Source: Oscheius onirici
Lineage: Eukaryota; Nematoda; Chromadorea; Rhabditida; Rhabditidae
Direction: 5' to 3'
Length of the DNA stretch: 64,000 nucleotides
Assembly: GCA_932521025.1 (NCBI GenBank)
Contig: OW051469.1
Span: forward strand, 4,972,398 to 5,036,397
Position 1 is the first letter of the stretch. Each line of letters starts with the position of its first letter. A program made the translations under genes and the position numbers. The notes under the pieces are model-generated. The model ran no database searches. It was given only the letters and a program-made list of their open reading frames with translations, and was not told the DNA's origin. Positions 1 to 11,310 of the stretch are shown here, one piece after another.

Positions 1-1169
1 AAAAGACGGAGGCAAAGTTTATCTGTTTTTCAAAGAAAGCTCTTTCTATCTCACTGTCAAGGTAGTAAACTGACGATGCTGTAGATTGCCCTGCGACCAC
101 TAAGTGTAAAGCCAAACTTTTGAAGCTTTAGCAACAAAATAAGAGTGAGAAGGGAATGTTGAGTAGGCAAAAGACGAAAAGAAACCAAACATTTAAAACA
201 GAACAAAATTATCTTGTCAAGATTTTCAGAGTCTACGGTCTAAAGACATGAAGATCGAACCGAAGGTGACCATCCGACTCTGGAGACGGTGGCCACGATG
301 GACATGGGTCGTCAGAGCCAAAATCTGGCTCACCAAGTACAAAACGCCGATTGGACGTCATCAAGTGATCAACTCACGAATGCTTTAAGAAGAGACACTT
401 GAATATCTACATCAAGCAATAAAATCAGCAAAAGATTGTTTTGTTCTCTTCCTCACCAAACTCTCGCTAGATGTGGCTATTAGTCTAATGTGGGTGACTC
501 GATATGCAAAAGTACCTTCCAATTCATTGAGCAAGAAAAGATTTCTCGGGTGAAAAAACCCGATGTGCATGCATACAACTGCTCTTTTTCTTCGTGCAAA
601 TCGTTTCCAAGTCTATGTCCTCCCGTCTCTATATTTTCTGATGATCAGAAGCCCATTGTTCTCCTGGCCATTTGATTACCTGCCGACGTCGGAAAAATTT
701 CCGCTCGATCTGACGAACATCTGTTTTTATCCGTCTGTAGATAGATTCGCCGAAAGGAGCCTCTTACCTTCCTGAGTACAGCGTGACTCTCTGTTCCCGG
801 TTAATACATCACATCTGAATAAGCAGTTTTAAAAATTGCATTATCAATTGGCAACAGCCACAAACACCAAATATTTATCAGACTTTATTATGTCCATAAT
901 TGTGTTTCCATTATATGTTCAGGTAATCTCATCACTCCAAGAACCCTATACTCTTCGGATGTTATCTCGGTCAGGTGAAATACCTTGAAAACCGAATAAA
1001 CAGTTTTTTTAATCTCTACTACTTGCTTTCCCTTCATTCTAACTCTCCTTACTGCCTCCAGTTTGCAAAGTACTTTCTCTTTGCTCACTCTCTCTTCTCA
1101 TGCTAAAAGTTCCCACAACTCGTCAGAAAGATCTCGTCTATTTATCCTTTAGAATTTCTGTGCTAACAT
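1..1169. other. No gene recognised (window start)
   Basis: I see no exon chain, RNA gene or repeat here that I can support. A minus-strand open stretch of 66 codons (888-1088) has a basic composition but no neighbouring exon with a matching splice phase. The last part probably includes the promoter or trans-splice region of the receptor starting at 1170. Confidence 0.4.
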
Positions 1170-4151
1170 ATGTCTAGTCTTCAGATGGCCGAGTCTGCTC
1201 TGTACCTTGTCTTCTGCGGACTCAGCTGCATCTTTTGGCCCATCTACTTTGTCCTACTTCTCTGCATAATCTACGATCGAACCAAGAGCAGCAGATTCTC
1301 ATCCACTTTCCACAACCTTCTCATTTCGCTGGTATGACTAAACTGTACTCTTTGAAAAAAAATGTTAGGGGATTGGTGATCTTCTGGCTATGCTGAGTTT
1401 CGCCTACATGAGACTCATTCGCAACCAATTTCCTACCGTCTTCTGGAAGCATCGGACAGACTATTGGGCAGCTCCATTCGGCTTCAATCACATCTACTTC
1501 TGGCTGTTTGTTCGCTGTTTTGGGGCAGCTTTGATCTCCTTCCAGAGATATGTTACCGTTTGTCTCAACACTACCAAACTGAATCAGGTGGGGGCCTTTG
1601 TTTACATCTAAAAGCAGGCTCCAGATTGTGCACAAGCTGTCTTTCTGGCAAATTTTCCTTATTCACTGGACTCCGCCTACCCTCTACAGTCTCCCAATCA
1701 TCACAAACAGCAACATAACTTACGACAACATTTCTACTTTCAACACTGTTCTTGAGCCATCTAAAGCAAAAGTATCGTTGCACACAAAGTTAAACTAAAA
1801 GTCGCTTACAGTACGCCACAAATGCTGGAAATGCCTGGTGTCTGGGGACTTTCTTGATCTGTGTCACCTGCTATCTACTAGTACTTCGTCTTTTTCGATC
1901 GGCCAAAATGAACAGGTTGGTTCCCATCTAGGGTCTGGGATACTGAATCACGACAGGCAGTCTTGTGACTGGATTCGAAGTCGTCGTGGGAAAGTCGTGT
2001 ATAAGCGGGGAGGTCATTTGATCACACTAAAAACTCCGCTTGATTGCAAGAAAGAGACGGTTAGAAGACACAAATGAAATCGAGTTAGTTTCTGCTGCCA
2101 AATAAATACACACTAAGCTCGTTGATAGTCTCTACAAATTTCGCGATCTTTTGATCTTCAGAAGTCTTCGCAAGGAGCTCCGCATAACAATCCAGGTAGT
2201 CGGGCCAGTTCTGGCCATCATCTGTGCCTTCTGCTTCTACCTCGTGCAGGCCATCTTCACTTACAATAACAATGTGAGACAGCCTTTAAACAAAATAACT
2301 GTTGGTAGTACTATGACAGACAACACGACTCGAATTGACGCAAAATTGCGTACTGTGTATGTTTTACAAATTTGGGAGTTTTAATTGTTTTTCATCTTTG
2401 CTTTTCTAGCTCAGCTTATTGTTCTTAGCACGATAGATAGACCTGAAAACCTTTGTTCGGCCGATAAAAGTATCAAAAAAGTGAAAAATAGATAAGATGT
2501 GATATTTCTTGTTTTTCACCAATTTCCGCCAATTTTGCGCTGCTATGTTTCATCATAAAACTTCGGCTGACGAAGGTTGTTAAGTAGACGGAAGGAGTCG
2601 AACCCGATTTTTGATTGGTTGGGTTCTGTTCGAACACTTCCCTTTTTAGAAGATTGGAACAAAAGCAAACAAAAGCTTCTGGTACGAATGGATAGACTAT
2701 TCGTCTAGAATCGAGAAGATTGGCGCTGAACGCGAGCTGGTTCGTTGCGGTGACAGCTTCCCCATTTTCTGGGTTGACAGCCCCGAAGAACCCGCTCTTG
2801 GATTTGTCGATAAGAAGACTGAGCTGGCTCTGTTCTCTGCCAATGGATAGGTTTTGGAGAAGTCTGGTGAGAAGGCCCTCGCTAACATGAAGATCATCAC
2901 GAGGAACCGCCGTTCTGCGAGTGCCCCAACTGCCCGAAGCCACCGCCTCCTCCTCCTGTCCCGAGCCGCCGGCTCGCGTTATGCTCAACGAATGGATGGA
3001 CATCCGTGTCGGTGACCCGTGACCCACTCGGAGTCTGATCAAGGCCCTCGACAAGACTCTGGATACTGTGCCTGGAGAGAACCCCAACCAGTACATCGCT
3101 CTCTGGTACATGGCTGGAGAACCTGTGATGGGACGCGTCTGGAACGAGAACGGAAAGGTGGCTGCCAACTTTGCCTGGTTCAACAACGAGTACAAGGGGA
3201 ACGTCGGAAGTATCCAGCTCCCCGTCCAGCTGTCGAAACACGTTCGCGGATTCGACTACAGCTGGGTTCCCTTCAGAGGCAAGGAAAACATCTTGACTGG
3301 ACCCGCTGCTGCCAACAACACCATCGTCCTCTGTCGCAAGGCCAAGCCCGGATACAAGTTTGACTGAGAGACGCCTCTTGGCGATACGAAAACGCATTAA
3401 AGATGCGACAAAATGACTTGTGTTATTTTTTTGTTGTTACCCTCATTTCTTCTCGTTAGCTTCATCTTGAATTGGACATTCTCTCGGCTGCTTCTCGTGT
3501 CGTTCTACTTCTCTTCTTACCCTTCTTGTTAGAGTCTAGCGCGCTAGTTTGACTAGTACTTCCCTACATTTAATCGCTGTTCTGGGTAGCTTATCCGAAT
3601 CTACTTAACAACCTTCGTCAGCCGAAGTTTTATGATGAAACATAGCAGCGCAAAATTGGCGGAAATTGGTGAAAAACAAGAAATATCACATCTTATCTAT
3701 TTTTCACTTTTTTGATACTTTTATCGGCCGAACAAAGGTTTTCAGGTCTATCTATCGTGCTAAGAACAATAAGCTGAGCTAGAAAAGCAAAGATGAAAAA
3801 CAATTAATACTCCCAAATTTGTAAAACATACACAGTACGCAATTTTGCGTCAATTCGAGTCGTGTTGCCTGTCATAGTACTACCAACAGTTTCCTTCCAG
3901 ATGACTGCCATCTTCTTCATGAGAAACATCTACCCTCTGGCTACTGCCTTCATGTCCTACATCAACCCTTTGACGTATCTCGTCTTCAGCGATGATTTGA
4001 GGAAACTCATCTGGAACAGTTTCGCCTGTAGCAGATTCCAATTGGAGGTAACAAACTCTCACTAACTGTCTAGACTCTAATCTTTCAGACGAGTACAGCC
4101 TCCAAAGTCAAAGTCGTCACGCGACCGTCCACAATAGTCAGTGGACAGTGA
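1170..4151 (+). CDS. Nematode serpentine (7TM) chemoreceptor-like GPCR
   Basis: Seven exons: 1170-1331, 1369-1587, 1625-1771, 1812-1915, 2162-2273, 3901-4047, 4089-4151; 954 nt, 317 aa. Hydrophobic segments fit seven helices. TM1 begins about residue 10, TM3 is followed by SFQRYVTVC (a DRY-like position), TM6 lies in exon 5, and TM7 carries SYINPLTYL, the NPxxY-like motif of nematode receptors. The C-terminal tail is short. The family looks like the nematode Srv/Srx-type chemoreceptors, expected at the sensory cilium membrane with an unknown ligand; the subclass is inference. An ATG at 1185 is an alternative start. Intron 5 (2274-3900) is far longer than its neighbours because it holds the inverted-repeat element described separately. 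Both splice sites are intact (GTGAGA / TTCCAG), so the gene can still be functional. Confidence 0.75.
2297..2587 (+). repeat. Left arm of 291-bp terminal inverted repeat
   Basis: This arm matches the reverse complement of 3601-3891 at about 289 of 291 positions. It begins AACTGTTGGTAG and ends GAAGGTTGTTAAGTAG. No coding sequence is recognised in it. Confidence 0.85.
2655..3367 (+). pseudogene. DM9-like (DUF3421-type) protein, intronless pseudogene
   Basis: A continuous protein-like trace runs over two frames. It starts near FWYEWIDYSSRIEKIG and RCGDSFPIFW, passes a proline-rich linker with CECPNC, and ends with ALWYMAGEPVMGR, NVGSIQL, HVRGFDYSWVPF and VLCRKAKPG. From memory this is the order seen in a nematode family with DM9-type repeats (secreted or cytosolic lectin-like proteins), so the family call is inference. 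It is broken: an in-frame TAG near 2847 where a lysine would fit, a frame change near 2910 and a return near 2950-2980, a TGA at about 3020 where tryptophan is expected, and an apparent internal deletion after 3275 that fuses two distant parts. There are no introns, unlike almost every gene around it, so it may be a retrocopy. It lies inside the inverted-repeat element. The last 300 nt (3068-3367) are still open. Confidence 0.65.
3601..3891 (-). repeat. Right arm of 291-bp terminal inverted repeat
   Basis: Reverse complement of 2297-2587, starting CTACTTAACAACCTTC and ending CTACCAACAGTT. Its outer edge lies only nine bases before the acceptor of the receptor's sixth exon (3901). Confidence 0.85.
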
Positions 4152-4287
4152 TAATTGTGATACTCTCTCGTACATTCTAGGCAGTTAAAAATAAAAAGTT
4201 CGGTAACTGGAAATCGACACGGTGGTGACGCGTAATCCGATGGTAACGAACGGCCTCTACCTCCCTCCTACCTCAGCCAGCCAAAAC

Positions 4288-5639
4288 ATGCGACATTTTC
4301 AACTAGTTATACTACTTTTTGTTCCTTTCGTCCTTTCTGAAAAAGGTAAGGATTGGTGAAACTGTTTGAAGAAGTCCTGTAGACGGTGACAGTGAAGAAA
4401 GGACTATTGTGAGACCGGCACGATTCAATCTTCTGAAGGCGGCGGATGTTCCGCAGGAGAGCAAAGGTATTTGAAATCTGTGAAAGATTACTGTACTTTT
4501 GGATCCAGCCCAAAAGTATTTGGATGACATGGAAGAGGAAGACTTGATCCCTGCCCAGCAAGGACAACTCGAGTGTAAGTTCGTTTTCATTGGTCGGGTC
4601 ATGTCTTTTCTTTGAATGTGAGTTGCTTACTTCTTTTCAGTAGCTCCTGATACTGATCTAAAACTCAAAAGTTCGAAGAAAGGCAAGTTTTCATATGTCA
4701 AGCGTTTGTCCACGTGCTTGAGAAATATGAGACAGTCATGTAGATAGTACGGCTTTGCACTCACAATCAAACCCATTCATCTTCAACTTTTTTTCTCTTT
4801 CAGATGTGGAAATAACGATAGAGGAGTCCGACGACTCGTCCGAATCTCAGGAACTTGGAGGTGAGGACATTCACTTGAAAACAGCTAAAGCCATGAAGAG
4901 AATTCTATACGATCTGGTTCAGACATTCTGTGGGTTCCTAACCTTTTTCCACTAACATCCGCACCAAATGGTCTCTCTGTCCAACGTCCCGTTGTTTTCA
5001 GCAGATTACGCCGATGATGGGGATTACGACTCGGCCGAAACAGGGTCGAGGCAGAGGGTAGGTTCTGATCGTTTTGCAAGAACTTTGACATTTTAGAAAG
5101 AACAAAGCGATGATGAAGACGAGATGAAGAAAATTGAGAACATCAGTCCTGCAGAATTCATAAAAGGACAGAAACCTATCCCAAGGCTAGCCATCGATCC
5201 GCCAAGAAAACCTCTTCCGGTAGAAATATTTAGAGAGAACAAAGCAGAGACTTGTTCAGGAAATATCAGAGAACAAGGACGAAGAGCCGGAGGGCTTCAA
5301 AAGCGAAGATATTTCCATCCCAGTATTGGTCAAAGAGACAAATAGTGAAAAAGGTTCACTCCTCTGTTACTCAATTTCTTTAGAATCCATTCTGGTCCCC
5401 TGGAGTATCAGCGTCTCCGTCGACATTTCCCACCTTCTTCTGATTGTCCTCTCCGGCTTCCTGCTCTTTTACATCATAAAAAGAGCCTTCGCTCAGTACT
5501 ATCGGTGCGTGGCAACTGTCAGAAATGACGAGCTTGTCGGATGGATGACATTACCTTCTTTTCCAGGCCACGTTCCGTCGTCATTTCCCCCATCTCCGTT
5601 GCTGAAACCGGCAGTGTTCACAAGGTCCCTCTCGATTAA
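4288..5639 (+). CDS. Acidic type I single-pass membrane protein, unknown function
   Basis: I do not recognise a family. Ten short exons (4288-4345, 4383-4466, 4509-4574, 4641-4682, 4804-4860, 5002-5057, 5097-5219, 5260-5353, 5384-5504, 5567-5639) join to 774 nt, 257 aa, with every phase consistent. Residues 1-18 are a clear signal peptide (MRHFQLVILLFVPFVLS). The middle is acidic and low in cysteine (EESDDSSESQE, DDGDYDSAET), a disordered ectodomain. One transmembrane helix follows near residues 200-222 (SHLLLIVLSGFLLFYII), then a tail of about 35 residues ending VHKVPLD. The intron at 4683 uses a GC-AG donor (GCAAGT). Exon 6 could start at 5005 instead of 5002. It starts 137 nt after the receptor stop, so both could lie in one transcription unit. 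The signal peptide, the single helix and the coherent phases are the evidence that it is real. Confidence 0.6.
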
Positions 5640-8600
5640 CTCAGAGATGATTCTACAGAATGAATATTTGTTGGGATCACGGATCATATCCTATCACCCA
5701 CACTTTGAAGGATGGTCTTTCCCAGATGGTTCCGGTCTCATGACCATTTCGCACTGCTTGTAGTTCCGATTCTTTTTGACTCGACTGACTGGCAAGACAG
5801 AGAAGGAAAATAAAATAGACTAATGACCACTTTCACGTGACCAGTTTCCGGATTTTGACTTTTAGCCACCTTTGGTCCCGACGATTTCTACGTCACACGT
5901 CCGCTGCCAGTCTTTGCCAGCTTCCTTTGCTTCCAAATATGGCAACAGATGTTGTTTTGATCTCGCTAGACAGACCTAAGAATACCCAACGATTTTGAGA
6001 CTAAAACGAAGGTAATCATGCAAAGCTCTAACCCCCACGCCTTTTGCTCAGTACTTTCTTTCGTGTTTTGAAATCTCTTTTCCAATTAACCCACTCACAA
6101 ATTGCATCCGATTAGTTGTCTTTCCTACAAAGGTAATTTCCCTCGACTCCATGACTCGGCTTACGAAAATCTAAAATGATTGTAGAGGTGGGATGACGGA
6201 CTATTAGAGAGCAACATCGCGTGATTGACAAAAAATTACAAGGTCATCCTTTCGTGAGAGATGTGCTCTGTCACAAATTGAAGCTTGTTCATTGTTTCTG
6301 GGAATGGTATGGGAATAATTAGTGAAAAGGCTGATTGTTCTGTGAACTGTTTCCTTCAAGTTCAGGTTACTCTTTCGTGTCCCCTGGTTCTTTCCTTCCT
6401 CTTCTCTTCGGTTGAATAACTGACCGTATATTAAGAAAACTGAAATTCCTAGTCATTCACAACACGCTTGGCTTTCCGAATTTTTAAATATATGAGATCC
6501 CAATTCCCCAGAGAAAGTAGAGAAAGTAGAAATGTGAATTTTTCCAGGCTGATTGACTCCGGTTTACTATCAGGTTCTGCATTGACATACTATATATGTA
6601 CTGCTTGTTTTGAATGGGAAAAGTTTGCATCTGAGAAAATTTGAAAACTGTACTCTCGATAATTATCCAATCCTAAACGGATCAGCAACAACAATACCTC
6701 TTTCTCTCTCTAAGACACTACTAGTAGTCTCCAATTTAAATTCCTCTAACTAAACTTGTTAACGTAACAACTCAGAAGCGGGCATCCCCTAATGAGCTGA
6801 CCGACTCGTATATCCAGTTCACGAAAAACCGTCTCTCCCACTCACTCTAGTTCATTTAGGATTCGTCATCTATCGTTCTGTTCTCACTGAACATTTATCA
6901 CCTTGCTCACATTCTTATCGTTGAGAAATCAAGGAGACTGACGCAGAGCCGCTTACGTATCCAATGACCAGTAAAAAGAGCGGCGGTGGTCTGCCATCAG
7001 ATTAAGGAACTAATTGAATTGACAAGATTGCACCGAGGCTTGTGTACGGCAGATGAGCGTAGAGATTGTCTATATTTGAGCGGAAGCCTATTAAGTTTTG
7101 TTTAGGAAAACTCTTAGATCTCCGTCTATCTACCTTGCTCTTCAAAAAGACTTTAATTGGACGATAAAATGGCCCAGTCAAAAAGCTTATAGCATCTTCT
7201 GACGGCGAAATGTTTGCTCGTTTTAATGAGAACCTGGGTGACATCCGAGGCCAAAAATTAACGGCACCTTCTACTCAGTAGAGGATCTTTTCATCCTTAG
7301 AGTCCTCTTCCTCATTTGATCTCTCTAATGAGCCCCTACATACTACTAGTGTTATTCAGACCGGACGTTCTCATAGTCTTTACTAGAGACGTACCCTTCT
7401 CTTTTTCAAGCTAGAGTGAATGGTTCGTCACCTCCTGCTTCTAGAAACTTGTAACAGACTTCCATGACGATCGCAAAGTGAAAACCAACTTATGCTCAGA
7501 ACACCGATCAGACTCTGTTTGTTTGCTCGGTGTTGTTGCACTTCCAAAAAGTTTATTTATCCCATTCTTCTCAACCGGAACTACGTAACCTCCCACCCGC
7601 TCTCCCATGTCCTGATGTTCCAAAGCTCAGATTCCTTCTCACTCATTTTTAAATCCCGACCACCCTCGCGTAATCTCGTAATTACGCTTCTTCACATTCA
7701 ATTAGTTCCTCGATTCTAACCTTGTTTTGTAGATGTGAAGTAAAATGAGATCATTAGGTTTCTTCAGCTGTGAGGTAAGAGCTGAGACCTTTTGTCAGCA
7801 GTTTTCTCCAAAAGAATAGATGCAAAGAGCAGCGGAAGTATACAGAAACCTCCTTTCAAAAGACAAAAACTACAAAGTATGATCAAAACCTGCTTGGAAA
7901 TTCTTTTAATCAAGCCTTTTGCAAGGCTCTCCTCCTTCATATCTAAAATACAAAAAGTGACGTTGTTTGCTACCTCTGCTACCCTCCATGCGTAAGTAAT
8001 CTTCCCATGGCAATTCGTCCCTTTTCTCCACAGAAAAATCCAATTTGCTGCTACCGTAGACCACACAAAGGTTGGGAACGAGGCGGTAAGCTCAAGAGCA
8101 AGTATAAAATACCTGCACTGGGAGCTGGCTCTCATTCCGACTCACTTTTTGGTTCTCTAGACTTTTCTATCTTCCTCTCTTCCAGACAGGACACCCAAAT
8201 TGTTTAATTAACGATTGGTCCGTCGTCTCCCCACATGAAATCTTGAGGTCAGATTCCTCTCGTTTTCTGATGTCTTTGGTCCGCGTGATCTAAAGTATAA
8301 CTTATGAGTAAACACAGTAATTTGATGACTACGATTTAGCACTTATCGTTATAGCCTAGAATTTCTTGCAAAGTTCAATATCATGTAGATCACTTGGTAC
8401 GCAAGAAGTTGAAAGTCTGTTAGGAATATTATGAGTGCGTTTCAAACTGGGAAAGGTTCATCTCCAAAAGATCATGGGCCAAAAAGAGGAGCGATGGTCA
8501 AGAACCTCTTCTCCTCTATGAGAGCCAATGTCTCTCAGCTTTAGTCATTCCGGCGTACGAGGGCGTCTCCTTCTTCCAACTTGAATAAGTCATCTTGTAT

Positions 8601-9744
8601 GCCGGTGGCTGATCTCCCCCACACCATTAACAAAATGATTCTCTTGCTTTATTTCTGGATTCTTGGTTCCTTCTTTTGCTCCTCCTCCGGCTATTTTTGT
8701 TCTTCTTGTAGTTGCGTCAAGAAGTCTTCTCCTTCTTTCTCTGACTGTCTCTCGACCAGCTTCCTTTGCGCTTTGAGCAACCAAAAGTTCTCAGGTCAAA
8801 ATATGATATCAACCTTGCTCAGAAATTCAGGCCACCTACTCTCGAACAAATATTCGCGTGCAGAACTGCAAAAGACCTATCCGTTTTTCTGCTGGTGAAA
8901 TATTCAACAATTTTCAGGCCACATAATTCGAATCAGAACCCTGAGAAGAATCGGCCCGGCTTACTTAATTGTTTTCCTTCTTACCCCTCTTTAGTAGCAG
9001 AAAAATAAGTTTTGCTGGATGAAAAATCTTTTTTCAATGCTCAAGCTGTTTTTCATTCTTCTTTTCAAAAATGAAGTCTTATTGTTAGAAACAAAAATCT
9101 GCATTATCCAAGACTTCTTTTTTCGGTTTCGGCTTTGTCTCTCTATTATCTCCAGCGCATTTCAGGCGGGTCTCTGATAATGAATTAGATAAGAATGTTT
9201 ATGAACCGAATTCGCCGTCGACTGTTTCTCTAGTAGAAATTATGGCTTGGGTTCTTTCTAAATCGGTCAAAAAGAATGCATGGTTATCCGCAAACTTTGT
9301 TACTTTTGACCTTGTGATGGATGTTCTGCAGTCTTTGGATTTTTGTTCCTACTTTGAAAAGCAAAAACAAAACAGTCAAATGGCAACCGGAAGCAACAGT
9401 GGGAAACCAAAAAAGGAGCCTCTAGACCTACTTAGGATCAATTCTAGTCCTTGGAAACTTTTTCCGCAAAATTTTTGTCCTTGTCGCTGTTTTCACTCAT
9501 TTTTATTGTAACCGACCTTTGAAAACTTTCACGACGTCTTCGATTCCCTTCCTCCAGTTCCTCATTTCCGATCTTCGTCTCGAAAACTTTCTGTTATTCT
9601 GCTTTTGAAACTGCTCAGAAATTGTATCGTTACATGTCCACTCGATTCTTAATGCCGTTTCTCCTTGGAAAACAAGACATTCACCAGTTTTTTGCCTCTT
9701 TCTTCTCTCTCCGACCTTAAAAATTTCTTTTCAGCCGTGATAGA
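5640..9744. other. 4.1 kb region without a recognised gene
   Basis: I find no exon chain with consistent phases on either strand, no tRNA and no clear repeat. Open stretches at 7764-8135 (-), 8581-8898 (+) and 8590-8784 (-) are compositionally odd (rich in serine, cysteine or arginine) and look like chance. This is the largest gene-poor interval in the first half of the window and may hold regulatory DNA or non-coding RNA that I cannot see. Confidence 0.4.
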
Positions 9745-10017
9745 ATGTCTCGACTAATTCTGGGTCTCCTTGTGCTCACAATCTGTTCACAGCTGATCTC
9801 AGCACAACTATCAGACGAAGAGCCACTAGTACATCGGCTGGCCAAGAGGCGACTCGTCATCAGGGTTCCGAGTATGCGGAATCCGGACAGTGAACATCTT
9901 ACCAGGATCTTGAACAAGGCAAGTCACATTCTTTCTATCCAACAGTAGCATCTCCTTCAGATGGCGTTTGCTGAGCTAAAGCAAAAGAAGCTGGATGATT
10001 TCGAAAACGAAATGTGA
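9745..10017 (+). CDS. Small secreted peptide precursor (neuropeptide-like)
   Basis: Two exons (9745-9918, 9961-10017) encode 76 aa. Residues 1-20 form a signal peptide (LILGLLVLTICSQLISAQ). A short acidic spacer follows, then a basic cleavage site AKRR near residues 32-35, then a mature segment of about 40 residues containing RVPSMRNPDSEHLTRILNK and ending in DDFENEM. The intron is GC-AG (GCAAGT donor). TTTTCAG nine bases before the ATG fits a trans-splice site. Signal, dibasic site and single helical peptide are the layout of a neuropeptide or hormone precursor. The P-S-x-R-N-P-D then amphipathic helix pattern recalls CRF/DH44-type peptides, but no amidation glycine is present, so that identity is speculative. 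Confidence 0.6.
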
Positions 10018-10257
10018 CGATCAAACACGACTATCTCTCTGTCGCTTTAACACCCCTCCTTCTACTAGAATATTCTGTATTTAGTGTAAATTCTGGTGAG
10101 ACTTTGTGAGATTTTTCTCTCTTGTGTCGAATTAAATTGTTGAATGTTGCACAAAGGGCGCAAAGATCTTGTTTGTTCGATCGGCAGAAGGGAGGGAGGC
10201 AGTTAGTCAACAGTGCATATTTAATCGAAGGAAAATAAGTACACAATGTGCCAAAAG

Positions 10258-11310
10258 TTATTTCTTGAAAAGATCTCCGACACCAGCGTCAGTGAAGCCT
10301 TGCATCATTGGATTCAGAAGAGAAGCACCGCCGTCAATAGTCAGACACTGAAATTTCGTTGTCTTCATAAAACAGTTCAAAACCTGTCCAATGATGTACT
10401 CAGACTTGGTTCTGTCAGCCAGATAGCCGATCAACTCTGCGATTTCTTTCGCTTGACCAACACGACCCAAAGGAATATATTTGGGTTGAGCGTAAGCATC
10501 CTCAATGCTCTTCTGGATATCCTCGGTTACTCCCTGCTTCTGCATAATGGCAGTGTGAATGAGTCCTGGATTGACAGAGTTGACTCTGATTCCCTGCTTG
10601 ATGAATTCGCCAGCCATACAGCGGGTCAGCTGATCGAGACCGGCCTTTGCTACGGCGTAATACGGCATCGTCGGGGTCTGAAAAAGTTTGCCTATCAGAT
10701 TTAAAAAAACCACAAGATGAGATAAGAAACTTACAGCCCAGGGATGGGAAGCAATGCTCGAAACGTTGATGACTTCGCCCTTGGTCTTTTCGAGATGAGG
10801 AACAGCCAGACGAGTCAAACTCAGGGCGCTGGAAAGAGAGGGGATGAGAGAAGAAGAGTTACTGACACTTTAAGATTCAGATTGATGGTATAGTCGAACT
10901 TGTCAAGACCGATCGTGAAACCAAATTCCAAGCCTTGCATGTCGGGGACACCTCCAGCATTGTTCACCTAAATTATACTGATTTAATCATTTTCTGTCTT
11001 ACCAAGATGTCGATTTTGCCGAATTTCTTGACAGTCTCGTCGATCAGCTTCTGATGAACGGTCTCGTCTAAAAGATCTCCCTGGACTTGAAGAATGCTCT
11101 CGGGCTTCACACCAGCTGCTACTAGCAAGTCTTGGGTCTCCTAAAAACAAAAAGTGTCTTACAAAAAGGACTAACATCGAGAGATTTTTGGCTTCTTCCG
11201 GTAATGGTGACAGAAGCTCCTTCCTCGGCGAAAAGAAAGGCGGTAGCTCTGCCAATTCCATTGCTGGAACCAGTGACGATGGCAACTTTGCCGGAGAAAC
11301 GAGGAGCCAT
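10258..11310 (-). CDS. Short-chain dehydrogenase/reductase (classical SDR)
   Basis: Six exons on the minus strand (11176-11310, 11003-11140, 10867-10967, 10735-10828, 10384-10677, 10258-10347), 852 nt, 283 aa, the usual length of classical SDRs. The Rossmann cofactor motif TGSSNGIG is at residues 13-20 (TGxxxGxG), NNAG follows near residue 93, the active serine is in VSSIAS, and YYAVAKAG gives the catalytic YxxxK. VNPGLIHT and TIDGGAS are the usual C-terminal signatures. The enzyme should oxidise or reduce an alcohol or ketone with NAD(P)(H) in the cytosol; the substrate is unknown. It resembles the expanded nematode DHS group. It ends in LFKK with no peroxisomal SKL-like signal. It is transcribed away from CDK5RAP3 with about 570 nt between the starts. 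Confidence 0.9.

Larger units (their letters stand above)
2297..3891. mobile_element. Inverted-repeat element inserted in a receptor intron
   Basis: Two arms of 291 bp (2297-2587 and 3601-3891) are reverse complements of each other with only two mismatches seen by eye (A/G near 2317 and T/A near 2379). They enclose about 1 kb holding a degraded DM9-like gene. The outer ends read AACTGTTGGTAGTACTATGA. The element sits wholly inside intron 5 of the 1170-4151 receptor; without it the intron would be about 32 nt, the normal size here. I see no transposase and no clear target-site duplication, so it looks like a non-autonomous foldback or TIR element that captured host DNA. A local inverted duplication is the alternative. 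The near identity of the arms implies recent formation or gene conversion. Confidence 0.75.

Noticed and set aside
2588..2605. GGAGTCGAACCCG, reverse complement of a tRNA B box, beside the left arm
   Set aside because: The flanking stem does not pair and there is no matching A box; probably chance.
7764..8135. 123-codon minus-strand open frame
   Set aside because: Composition is unlike the confirmed genes, an equally open plus-strand frame overlaps it, and no splice-linked neighbours occur.
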